Assembly: GCA_010094045.1 (NCBI GenBank)
Contig: ML986653.1
Coordinates: 165,148-229,147 of the forward strand
Direction of reading: 5' to 3'
Origin: Lojkania enalia
Lineage: Eukaryota > Ascomycota > Dothideomycetes > Pleosporales
Length of the DNA stretch: 64,000 nt
In this document: in pieces, positions 23,083-33,344 of the stretch
Position numbering within the stretch: the stretch's first letter is position 1
Layout of the letters: every line of letters begins with the position of its first letter
Notes under the pieces: generated by a model
The model's database searches: none
Seen by the model: the letters and a program-made list of their open reading frames with translations, nothing else
What the model was told of the DNA's origin: nothing
Program-made: the position numbers and the translations under genes

Positions 23083-25302
23083 ATGGTCGTTAACTTGAAG
23101 CGCAAACGAGCCGCTGTATCATACAAAGAGCCCAGTACCGATGAGGAATTTTCCTATGACTCCGATCAAGAATCTACCTCCCGGAAGAAGTATGTAGCTC
23201 CCCAGCGAAGATCTGCAAGACACCAGCCCTCGGAACAGGAGCAAACCTCATCACAAGATCCGCAGCGTTCTGCTTCACCTGTCAATGCAAGGAAAACGGG
23301 TCGATCCAACAAGACTCGACTGAGAGGCCGGCCCAAGGTATCATATAGAGAGTCTAGCACGAATATTGACTCAGATGAGGACTTCGAAGTGGAAGAAATC
23401 AACTCCCCGCGAGAGGACCCACGGCCAAGGGTTGCCCGGGTCCCTCGCACACAGAATATCAAGAGGACACGGGGCAGATCAAAGATAAAGTTCAGTGCGC
23501 CGTTAAAACGCAGGATGGGTGAGTGTACCCCGAATAACCCGGTCGCATATCGTCTGACAGCCACAGTGCCACAACGATCGGAAAGCCTACGTCAACCAAT
23601 CATTAGTGACGGGATCATACCACCCTGGGCTTCCCTTCCCTACCATGTACTCCTACAAATCTTCGTCTATGCATCCCACCCTCTTCACGATGAAAACTTC
23701 GCCCCGACCTCATCCATATCATGGCTTGCGGAAATGGCTCGAATGTGTTCTGCATTTACTAAGCCGGCTCTTACTGCGCTTTATCGCAACCCTCCCATAT
23801 TTGCCGTCAGGCACAAGAGAACGGAGCTCGTTCATCACCTCCTATCACCGCCATCTGGGGCTCACGGGGATTATTCGGTCATGGTCAAACGATTAGAGTT
23901 AGATTGGACAAGAATGTCAAAACTGACGGACCCCACCCACAGCCTTAGTGATCTTGCCGCGCTTATCTCGACTTTGACCACTCTCAAGGAGGTTGATATA
24001 TTTGATCCAATGGACAAGCCGCCGTATAGAGAGCGTTCGAAGCGTATTCGTAGCTGGACCTACCCAGACGATCTCTTCGATGCTCTACGAAATAGCAGCT
24101 TGCGCCTAAGAAGTTGGCGATGGAACGGCTCTCTTTGTCTTCGCGGGCCTCTATGGATGAAGAACATACATACAAGCAATGCATTTCAAAGTCTTCGCGA
24201 GGTTGTACTCACTAAATTCCATCCGACTCATAATAAGATCCCCGATGACAAGCAGCCGACCAGTGAGGAACTCCTCGGGTCTGCTCTTGCTGCGTTGCCG
24301 AACCTCAAGTCCCTAGTATTCGAGAGTTGTACCATAGTCAATGGTTATCTTCTCCCGCTGCTGCCAACAAGTCTAGTCAATCTCGAATTGACAAATTGCA
24401 AGGAGATTGTATCAGAACCACTTCAAGCTTTTCTAGCTACGCACGGGTCTCAACTAGAAGTTTTAACACTCAACCACAATCAGTCCTTGGATATATCATT
24501 TCTAGTCGATCTGAAGGGATCCTGTCCGCAATTAGAAGTGCTAAGGATGGATTTGAATTACTTCAATTCTTTTAGTACCTCTGACGACAATGAGCCGCTC
24601 TATGATGAGCTTCTCAAAGAGGGCGAGATACCGAGCTGGCCCCCATGCTTGCGCATTATCGATCTAGAATATCTCCGTAATTGGTCGCCCAATGCCGCCA
24701 TAGCATTTTTCAGTTCCCTAATCGATGCTGCCAAAGATTTACCTTGGCTACAGGAAATTACAATCTTGGCGTCTGTCGATATTGAATGGCGCAAGCGCGC
24801 TGAGTTCCGGGAGAAATGGACCGCTCGTTTTCAAAATATATTTGCGAGAAAGACAATACCACCTAACCCCCATCTCGTGTCTCTACGTGCATTCAGAGCA
24901 TGGAAGATGTCACAAAATCAATCAAATGAGAAAAACGATTCTTTCCTTGATAGTGTATCCGATGAAGTGGATGTTAGGATTGAGAGCGAGGACGAAGAGG
25001 ACAGCGATATACCCTTACTCCCACCACGCAAGCACAACGAGAAGTGGAATGCACAACGTCTACGATCTCGCGCGATTGCAAAGTATGAGGAGAGCTTGGG
25101 TGACGAGTCAGGTTCCGAGGATGGCTCGAATAGCGAGGACATTGGATTCATACAAGGCCGGTGCCACAAAGTCTCCTTCCGAATCGACAACCTCCGTCCT
25201 AGGGAGGAGATGTATGATGAGGGAGACTTCTTAGATTCTGAAGCTAGCGGTGACGAGGATTGGGATGGTAATGATGTCGTAGATGATGGTTACGCCTGGT
25301 AA
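23083..25302 (+). CDS. F-box / leucine-rich-repeat-like protein
   Basis: One exon as read, 739 aa from the ATG at 23083 (context CAACCATGG). The frame is also open to an ATG at 22852. The N-terminal 150 residues are basic/acidic disorder starting MVVNLKRKRAAVSYKEPSTDEE, with GRP/GRS basic patches. An F-box-like motif is at about 181-225 (PPWASLPYHVLLQIFVYAS ... MCSAFTKPALTALYRNP), followed by irregular leucine-rich repeats to about 600 (LPNLKSLVFESC, LVNLELTNC, LEVLTLNHN). The C-terminus is acidic. F-box/LRR proteins are substrate adaptors of SCF (Skp1-Cullin-F-box) ubiquitin ligases; the substrate is unknown. Positions 23519-23560 form a possible 42-nt in-frame intron (GTGAGT...CTGACAG) with no stop, so residues 146-159 may be optional. 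Confidence 0.78.
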   Translation: MVVNLKRKRAAVSYKEPSTDEEFSYDSDQESTSRKKYVAPQRRSARHQPSEQEQTSSQDPQRSASPVNARKTGRSNKTRLRGRPKVSYRESSTNIDSDEDFEVEEINSPREDPRPRVARVPRTQNIKRTRGRSKIKFSAPLKRRMGECTPNNPVAYRLTATVPQRSESLRQPIISDGIIPPWASLPYHVLLQIFVYASHPLHDENFAPTSSISWLAEMARMCSAFTKPALTALYRNPPIFAVRHKRTELVHHLLSPPSGAHGDYSVMVKRLELDWTRMSKLTDPTHSLSDLAALISTLTTLKEVDIFDPMDKPPYRERSKRIRSWTYPDDLFDALRNSSLRLRSWRWNGSLCLRGPLWMKNIHTSNAFQSLREVVLTKFHPTHNKIPDDKQPTSEELLGSALAALPNLKSLVFESCTIVNGYLLPLLPTSLVNLELTNCKEIVSEPLQAFLATHGSQLEVLTLNHNQSLDISFLVDLKGSCPQLEVLRMDLNYFNSFSTSDDNEPLYDELLKEGEIPSWPPCLRIIDLEYLRNWSPNAAIAFFSSLIDAAKDLPWLQEITILASVDIEWRKRAEFREKWTARFQNIFARKTIPPNPHLVSLRAFRAWKMSQNQSNEKNDSFLDSVSDEVDVRIESEDEEDSDIPLLPPRKHNEKWNAQRLRSRAIAKYEESLGDESGSEDGSNSEDIGFIQGRCHKVSFRIDNLRPREEMYDEGDFLDSEASGDEDWDGNDVVDDGYAW

Positions 25303-26009
25303 TGATCTCCGGGGTTGTTTTGTTTCATGGACCAGGCATCACCCTTTATGATTATGAATTACGGGTATGTAAATGATGATTAGATCGGGGACTGGCTTTG
25401 CATTGAGCAGGAGCTCACACGGGCATTGTATTCTCGACTATGGGCGGTTCAAGATGTAGGACTAGGCTTAGAATATAGGCAGCATTACATTCAGAAGCCT
25501 AGGCCTGTGTTCTTGTACTTGCGTAGGTAGAACACAGGATATCACTCCGAATTATGTCTCAAATCCTTCGTCATGCGAAAGTATTGGGTGTGGCATTGGT
25601 AAAACAATTGCCCCGGTGGCAACTGCACTGGCCTACTGTCGATATCAAGAGGCACCGGCCCGGGCCCCTGGCTATTTTGGCAGGATGCGGAGTAGGCAAA
25701 TGCAAGAGATGCTGCATTTGGCGTAGGTGGTCGATTGCAGCTGAGTGTCGGGGCGCCACAGCGGCCTGCGCCACACTTTTACGTGTATCTGCCAGGGTCT
25801 GAATGGGCCCTGTGTACAGCCACTCAGCGACCTTTTCCTATTATTCCCCACCACCGAGTGGGCTCCCCTCGGCCATATAAGCGCTTGCTGCAGTGCCAGG
25901 AACCTCGTGCACAACCTCATCTCCCAATACCTGGGTACTTCAACTCTCTTTTCTTTTGGCAGCCGCTCTGCCCCGTGTCTGCCCTGCGTTAGCTCTCTGC
26001 GAGAACAGC
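25303..26009. other. Spacer with WW-gene promoter
   Basis: The 707-nt interval between two plus-strand genes has no convincing coding sequence. Its right end is pyrimidine-rich with a TATA-like element, as expected of a strong fungal promoter. Confidence 0.5.
25874..25881 (+). promoter_or_regulatory. TATA-like element CATATAAG
   Basis: It lies about 130 bp upstream of the ATG of the WW-domain gene, in a GC-rich context and followed by CT-rich sequence. The position and strand fit a core promoter. Confidence 0.45.
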
Positions 26010-27499
26010 ATGGCAGTGCCCACCCCTCCGCAACCACCTGTCTCCCCGGACTCTGGGCCGACGGACCCCACGCTTCCCAAGCTCCCTGCCGGCTGGATAG
26101 CCCAATGGGACAATACGTGAGTGCTCCCTGTATACTCTGCATGCTCTGCTCTCGCGCTTTCCCGCCATGAAATACTCTGCGATGCAGTGCTAACGTCTGT
26201 AAAGATCCCGTAAATACTACTGTGCGTAGATCTCCGTCTCTCCTCCTACAAAAAACTGCATGGCTGCAAGAAGGCTATTGGAAGAAAGAAGCAGTACTGA
26301 TTGGAGCGTCAGACGTGCAAATCAGCACCGGCGTTTCTCAATGGGAACTCCCCACCAGCGAAGCACCAGTCGGCGGCGGCTCCCACGGCGGTACGCCAGC
26401 ACCGTCCGCGAATCCCTACGACAAGCCAGCAGATGGAACGCAAGGCCCAGATGTTGGCGAAGGCACGCGAGGCGTAGACGGTCCGACTGGTGACCGTGCT
26501 GGAGGCCTCGGGGTACGTCTGCCACAATAATGACGATGAACGGCTAACGTTGGGTGCAGGGGTTCGCCTTGAACGCGCTCACAGGCGGTAAGCAAAGCCA
26601 CGGTGGCCACGGAGGCTCTAGCAACCTTGTTGGCCAGCTTGCAGGATCTCTGTTGAGCGGTGGAAAACAGTCTCACGGCAGTGGTGGTCATTCGGGTGGC
26701 TCTGGTGGTCTTGTGGGCTCACTAGCAAGTGGTCTGCTAGGCAGCGGAAAACAGAGCCATGGAAGCCAGTCCGGTCATGGAGGCTCCAGTGGTCACGGAT
26801 CAGGGGGTCTGGGAAGCATCATTGGCGCTCTGGGTGGTTCAGTAAGGGCCCTCACGCCTCTCTCAAAAGTCTGGCGTAACTAACAGGTCGTAGCACAACA
26901 AACCTTCTAACGATTATGGATACAGCCACGGCGCAAATACGTCTCAGGGCGGGACATACACTGGATCCGCCCCCCCAACATCATATCAACAATCCCAATA
27001 CAGCGGCACCCCAAGTTCACACAGCTCGTACCCTTCGCCTCCACCAGGTCAATATACTCAAAGTCACCAAGGCCAAGGCCAGCATCAACACAACCAATAC
27101 GGAAGTCAGCATGGAGGCCAGCAACCCCAGCCTAGCTACGAAACTCCGGGTCAACACTACAACTCCCCACCTTCTAGCCAAGGCTACCAAAATCAATATC
27201 CCCCACCTCCACAACAGCATAATAGCTATGGTCCGCCCGGGGGATATGGAAACCAGCAACCCGGTTATGGTCAACATGCCGGCTACGGTGGACCGGCGCA
27301 CGCTCCGCCTCCAGGTCAGTATGGTGGCCAGAATCAGCCATATGGAGGGGGCAGCTACGACCAACATCCACACAACCAGTACCCTGGAGGCAGTTATCCA
27401 CCACCACCTAGTCAGAACTACGGCGGCCCCCCTTCACATAATCAAGGGGGGTACGGAGGTCAGAGTCAGGGCGGCGGGCCGGCCCAGCCTGGGTGGTAG
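26010..27499 (+). CDS. WW-domain protein with Gly/Gln/Tyr-rich prion-like tail
   Basis: Five exons: 26010-26116, 26205-26221 (17 nt), 26313-26512, 26560-26841 and 26894-27499, giving 403 aa. Phases match throughout. Exons 1-3 jointly build one WW domain (about 22-52): LPAGWIAQWDN-TSRKYYY-VQISTGVSQWELP, with both Trp and the Tyr triplet. WW domains bind Pro-rich ligands. Exon 4 has three GGKQSHG/GSGKQSHG repeats alternating with hydrophobic LVGSLASGLL segments. Exon 5 is a long P/Q/Y/G/S-rich low-complexity region (QSQY, GYGNQQPGYGQH) resembling prion-like or coacervating tails. The start MAVPTPPQPP gives an acidic/Pro-rich lead-in. The gene may be an adaptor or stress/condensate protein; the function is not known to me. 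Correct annotation depends on including the microexon. Confidence 0.85.
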
Positions 27500-29313
27500 T
27501 GGCGTTTCCACGAGCTGTGTTGCGCTTGAGGGTAGATTAATACATTAACATGGCAAAATTGCAGTAGCTAGGGCCAGTTATTCTGATTAGGCATCCTTTC
27601 ATGGTTGATTACTTGTTTTGCCCCGGTCTCTGCGCTTTTGCAGAGGTGGAGGATAAGTGTGCATATTTATGAATTCCCCCTTTTTATCTATTTATTCCCT
27701 CACTGAGGCCGGGGTCTGTAGATCAATGATGAAATATGTTTCGTGGTTTTCAAAGTGCTATACTGGGATAATTGAAACTGATAGAACATATATTTTTACA
27801 GGTTCTTGCGTGGTTGGTATGGTAAGTAGAGGACGTTATAAGGTTATGTATTTCGCCTCTTGTAGAGAAAATGTTAATAGAAACTACGCAATAAAGCCCC
27901 GTGTGTTAAATATACGACTTTACCGCGTAGTTGAAAGATTATGGCTAGCGTTATAAGCTAAAATCCACTACTTTAGTGCTTTTTCCGGTCTCGAAGTTCT
28001 CTTAGAAGCTTCCCTGATAATATTAACACAATTTAAAAATCTTATACAACTAGACCTAATTATCTTATTGTCAATTCCAAGTAGGTAAGATTAAGCCTAG
28101 CCCCATTGTATATATTATAACATGAGGTAGAATTGTTAGGTGTCAACCAGTACTGATAACGCTCATGAATGACGAGAGATATACAATTCCAAAGATATAT
28201 TTGGAGAAGGTTGTCCTCTTTTCTGTTCCTTTTTGTTGAAAGCGAATGCCGGAAATAAATATAGAGATGCTAATTTGGTAGCGAGAACGGTTTTCGAACT
28301 ATATACCGCTCCTAGTTCTTTTTTTTACTCATCAGATAGTCTAGTAAAAGCTCTATAACATTGTCTAATAATGTATTCTAATATATTTAAAGGATCATAC
28401 AACGCTTTAGCTCATTGCCAATCCTTACCTCTATTATAGCGTGCTAAGGCTGAATTTAAATAAATTCTCATTGAGAGGCTTGATATAGAGTCCTGTTCGC
28501 AATGTAAGAAGGTCCTATTATTTCCACAACTCTGAATATGAACATCAAGTCTTGCTGATCATATTAACCCAGATATTTTTCGACAAGCCACTAGAAAGTG
28601 TTTATAGTAAACATGTGAACAGAATATTATCACAACTTCATAAAACGATATTGTTATGGACTTTTCATAATGTGTATGTTATCATTTGCAGCTCTGTACT
28701 CGACATCCGTCTTCGCACTAGCGTAGCAAGCCCTATATGTATGCTCGTACCCATTGCAAAAGCCACTGCAACAATGCTAGCTTCAGCTAGCCGAAGCTAG
28801 CACATTATGCAATAGGTGGGCTAATAATCCACATATCAATCGCATCGCCCAGCTTCATCGAAGCACGCCAATCGGGCTAAACATGTCGGGCAACATGTAA
28901 AGCCTCAGGCCGGCGAAGTATGTATCTATCTAGGTATGAAGTCCGACGATGTACCAAAAAAAGAATAAGAAAGCAAACACTAGCAACAGTTCGAGACTAG
29001 CTGTAAACAGCCAGTGCGCCTCGATGGGTATCACCCGCCAGTAGTAGTCCGATCCGCCTTAGCCTTATTGAAAAGAGAAGCCAGCCGATTCAATTCGATC
29101 GGAGGATAATGCCAGAACGCCTATCGCAGTGGTATACGCATGTCCATTAAGATAGTGAGGGAAAAGGAGATGGGGCATCAGGCCATGACTCGATTGCAGA
29201 AGATATGCATGAGACTAAGACCGCGAACACCAGGTACCGAATATAGGAAATCACCCATCCGCTATGCCTGAAGAAGAGGGAAAATACTAATTGAAGAAGG
29301 GGAATGTATGCAC
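27500..29313. other. AT-rich gene-free island
   Basis: From about 27.6 to 28.8 kb the sequence is strongly AT-rich with many TpA steps and stop codons in all frames, unlike the flanking genes. This fits an old repeat decayed by mutation (possibly RIP, repeat-induced point mutation) but no transposase or terminal repeats can be read. A strong small palindrome lies at 28776-28801. The right 500 nt is ordinary spacer downstream of the minus-strand gene. Confidence 0.55.
28776..28801. repeat. 26-nt near-palindrome
   Basis: Nine-base perfect arms (GCTAGCTTC / GAAGCTAGC) flank an 8-base centre that itself contains the palindrome AGCT/GCTAGC core. It could form a hairpin or cruciform, or be a terminator-like fold, but no neighbouring gene uses it clearly. 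Confidence 0.7.
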
Positions 29314-31742
29314 TCACTCGTTGTCCCAAGTGACGCGGAGAGTGTAATCCAGACGTTCTTTCTCACAGAATTCAGTGAGTATTTTGAGCCCAAACCTAAC
29401 AGCCTCAATAGGAGTGGTATCATCCCCAATGGGGAGGTAATACGGGCCGGAGGGGTTGGTATCAATGGGAATCTTCTCTCCCTCCTTGGGCAGGTTTTTA
29501 CCAGTGGTTTCCCTGGCGGCCCATGTCTTGGGATAGATATTCTGAAGGTCTTCGATAGGAAGGACGGCTCTCGCCTGTTGTTGCCACCTTCGAGATTCCA
29601 GAAAGGAGTTGGCGAGCATCTTGGTATATGCTGATGGTGGCTCACGCTGAGCAGGGTCATGCGGTGAATCATGTGCTTTGGCACTGACGTTAACCTGATG
29701 AGCAATATGGGTGCAAATAGCTGTACAGATTGCAGAGCCGAGATAAAGGCGAATACCTTCCAGGGCAGGGAAGCGCTTGGTGTAAGAAATATTTGTCCTG
29801 CAAAGAGGTAGTAAAGTGTTCCACGTAGCTGCAACCTCACAGGGACGCCCGCGGAGCTTTGAAGACTCGTCTTGAAGATGGTATGCAGCCATGTAGGATC
29901 TGTAAAGCTAGTTAATGATCCGGGCAATGGTGCAGTTTTGGAGGTAGCAATGGTGACGGAAGAACTCACAAAATGCACTCAATCATGATAACAGCGGCAC
30001 GCTTCTTGTCTTGTCTACCCTCCCCATTGACGACCCTCTGTGCCTCGTGCTTGTAATTGCGACCTTCTAAATTGAGCTTCTGGGATTTTTGTGACAAAGC
30101 GTGGGCTTCGACCTGCTTCCCTTTGGTCAGGGGTGCAGATGTGGGGGCCTTGGGGTCAAGATGCTTGGAGCTCGCCGGTGTAGCGCCCGATCGCCCTGGT
30201 GTGAAATCGTATCCCTCCGCTGAATTTGTGCGGATCATACTGATGGCCTTGAGGTCCTTGCGCGGCGTACTGTATAGGTCTTGGCTCTTTTGAGCGCTCG
30301 ACTTGGCTGACATGGCTGGAGAAGAGACGATCTGTTGGGACGGCGTGCTTGGGCGATCATGGGACGACTGCGGCTTCTGACGCTTAGCGGGTATGGATGA
30401 GGATGTATCGTCCTCATTCCGTGGACGCTTATCTAGATTCTTAGTAGCAATGCTATTTGTTTTAGTGATGGGCTTAGAGATTTCTGGACGACGTGAGGTA
30501 ATCTTTGGGAAATCCTCTTTCTTGGCCAATATGTCGTCAGTTCCTTTCACTTCCTGTTTGACTGAGCGCTCTTTCGGTGCTTCCTGGCGTTCCTTCTTAT
30601 CGGTGGAGTTCGGGCGTGATGGAAGGCGAAGCAACTGTGCGACCGTGCTTGCCTTGCTCTTCCCAAACCTCAGCTTTACAACAAGGCTGGACCCTGGGAC
30701 ATGCGTCCAGTTGGAAGGGTCTCTGTTAGGCGACTTTCCATTGACTGATACCGACCGCATCCTCGAATTAGCTTTGACGCTCTCATCCGGCTTCTGATAA
30801 CGAGCGTCAGGAACAGGTAACAGTTGACTCTTTTTATCCGAAGAACTAGATGCATTCGATTCTGCACGCTTCCTTTGAATCTCTAGGCGGTCAAGCTCCG
30901 CTTGGATATTGGGAGGTAAGGTAGGAGAGATGATAGGCGGAAGATCGTACGGATTGCCAAGGGATTGCGGGACTGGCGACATGAGGGGCGGAAGGCCATG
31001 CGGGGTCGCATTCGACGGCCTGGAGTGATCATTTATGGGCTTTGAGTAAGGTGAGTTATCCTTTCGAGTTGCTGCTGCTGAGGGACGATCATCACGAGGG
31101 CGCTTCTTGGGCTTATCTGGTAGGAGCGCTTCGGCCGCAGTGCTTTAAAATATTAGTACTGCAAATTTGAGTATGAGATAGGGATTCATACCGTTTATTT
31201 GGCTGCGTCTCCGCTTTCTTCGGGACATGAGGAGGTTTCTTCGCTGTTTCATGGACGCCATTAGTCTGGACAGAGGGCGGCTTGGAAGGAAGTAGGTTGG
31301 GAGATTGTTTCTTAGAACCCAGAGTGATCACACCGTTCACCTGCTTTGATTTATATGCGGAAAGACTAATCTTCTTCTTAGGAACTTGCTGCGAGGCATT
31401 CGAGGCTTGAGACTTCGGCCGTTCTACCTCCTGGATATCTTCTTCGCCCGGTGACAGTGTGAAGCAGTCTTGGTACGGCTCGCGATACAGAAAGGTTCTA
31501 TACTGCAGGTGCTCCTCGTGCGGTTCGAAGAGATAGTCCATCATGAAGCTATAAGCCTCATGTCTTGAATAATGTGTGTAAGGGTCCAAGGACGGTGTTG
31601 CGAGGATGTAGGGCGTAGCAGGTATCGAGCGCTTCATTCGATCAATGATGGCATTGAGGTCCTTAATCATTTCGTCTTCTTCAGCGGAGATATTTCGCGG
31701 TTTGGGTTTCGAAAGTGCTCCTCCAGGGTCGGGAGCAGACAT
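29314..31742 (-). CDS. Uncharacterised 769-aa nuclear-type protein
   Basis: Three exons: 31742-31192, 31142-29970 and 29899-29314, all in phase. Intron 1 has a perfect TACTAAT branch site. The first 100 residues look folded and helical (AEEDEMIKDLNAIIDRM, HYSRHEAYSFMMDYLFEP). The middle 400 are disordered and basic (Lys/Ser/Pro), with many KKR, KRPR and RPR patches suggesting a nuclear location. The last about 200 residues are a compact, probably all-helical domain beginning MIECILSYMAAYHLQDESSKLRG, with conserved-looking Cys/Trp residues (WNTLLPLC, LYLGSAICTAICTHIAHQV), and ending VTWDNE. The ATG at 31742 was chosen because MSAPDPGG begins a plausible N-terminus; an earlier in-frame ATG at 31865 would add a hydrophobic, unlikely leader. 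I recognise no named family. It may be a chromatin or transcription factor restricted to filamentous ascomycetes. Confidence 0.72.
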
Positions 31743-33344
31743 GGTGATCGCTTGCAGCGCTGGCTGGCGCGATGATTGGTATTGGTCGGGGGTGTTTAGC
31801 ACAAGCAGGAGTGCAGGCGACGTCGTTTGTATATGAAGGGGAAGGGCAAGAAAGTGTGAGAACACATGAAGCTCGAAGGAGAGCGGGCGATATTATTCTA
31901 GGGCGGGGGAGGGGTGAAGGCTAGTGCCCGCGAGTGAAGGAGAGTCGAGGGCTGCCTGCGCGACGGGTAGATCGGTGAAGGGCGCAATTGAACTAATAGC
32001 GACAATAGTGAGCACAATAGCCGCAGCAAATATTGTCGACGGGCAGCGCACAGGGTCCTCACCAGGACGTCAGTGCTACCGCGGCCTTTGGTTCACGGGA
32101 GTGCCCAGACCGCAGAGTGGGATCATTCCGGCCGTGTCCAGGACCGCGGACGCAGCAGGAACTGGTCTCGAACGTCGAGGACGGCTGCGGCGCGCAGCAA
32201 CGATGGAAATGAATGGATGAGTTTGTTGGTGAACAACACCACGCTGTTTGCGCCGTCGGGTTCTTTCAGGTCCCGAGCATCTGAGAGCATCTTGGCAGAT
32301 GAGGTTGGACGCCGATCTCTTATTGGCTCATCGCGACATCTGAGAATATCGGAACGACGAATTTGGCAGTCTCTCCATTTCTGCACCGTGACCTGGTTGC
32401 CTGCACAGTACTCGACATTAACTCAACATTGGTTCAACACCTACGGCAACACATAGCAGATGCACGAATTACTCAAAGCTTCAGTAGCTGTCCTTGAATG
32501 ATTTACTCGAGTAGAACTCTAGATCTCGAGAGCTTGTGAGACACTCCTAGCTGGCGCTTAGTTGGAGTATCATACGCGGCATAGAGATCTTCTCCAGCGC
32601 AAGAATATTTTAGCAGAATATCGGAAGCTTACTGTTTTGTTGAACTTGGCTTAGCTAGTCTGTCTTCTCAGTACTTACCACCGTACACTGTTATGATTGG
32701 CTAGTAGTAGACTTTGCCTGATTTAAGGTCGGTACTACGCGATCACATCCGAAAAGCAAAGAGAAACCAGTCTAAAATATGCTGCTACCGTGTTAGATAT
32801 ACCATTCCAGCTCTAACATTCGATGACGAAAATGGAGCCCGAGATAGTGACGAGAGCGTTACGGTTCAACAGCCTTTACAGCTCATACGTCGTTGGGTGC
32901 AATTGTATCATATCGAAGCCCTCGGGTAGAGAACTCTACAAAAGTAGTAGCTCTCTCAAAAAATACTGAGTCGCAACCTGCGAAGTCATGGAAGATTATA
33001 TTATAACTCCTAAGACTGTATTAACCCAACTCTACGCCGTGACTATCGTCCTCAGTTGTCTTTCTCAAAGGATGCTCACTCCGTCTTATTGCTCTATAGG
33101 AGCGATAGGCGCATGCATTTGCCATACTAAGCCAGACCCCGAACAAGCCAGCTATTTGTGGTGGTGTGGTTACCTCTGCAGCTGATAGAGAAGGGTCTAT
33201 GCAAAACCAATCTTGTTTGATGCTTACTTTGATCGCCACATTTGTATTGCCATTATGCTCATGCTTGATCCTGTTACTGCAGAATAATCTCGAAGTCTAA
33301 TTCATTTAAAGCTGAAAGAGCCATCAGAATAGTTACATGAGTCA
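31743..33344. other. 1.6 kb spacer, no gene seen
   Basis: It lies upstream of the 769-aa gene and downstream of the XRCC4-like gene, both on the minus strand. Only short ORFs without motifs are present. The part from about 32.45 to 33.3 kb is AT-richer and could be a decayed element; nothing specific is identifiable. Confidence 0.5.

Noticed and set aside
6805..25302. Chromatin-gene cluster as a functional unit
   Set aside because: SET2, Su(z)12 and the F-box gene have separate promoters and large spacers; three related genes in 18 kb can be coincidence without synteny evidence.
28276..28320. tRNA-like B-box resemblance (GGTTTTCGAACT)
   Set aside because: Extra bases in the B box and no cloverleaf can be drawn by eye with an A box at the right distance.
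29262..29978. 238-aa minus-strand ORF at the 3' end of the 769-aa gene
   Set aside because: Frame-shifted shadow that reads through the intron 29900-29969; the frame ending at 29314 continues the spliced protein.
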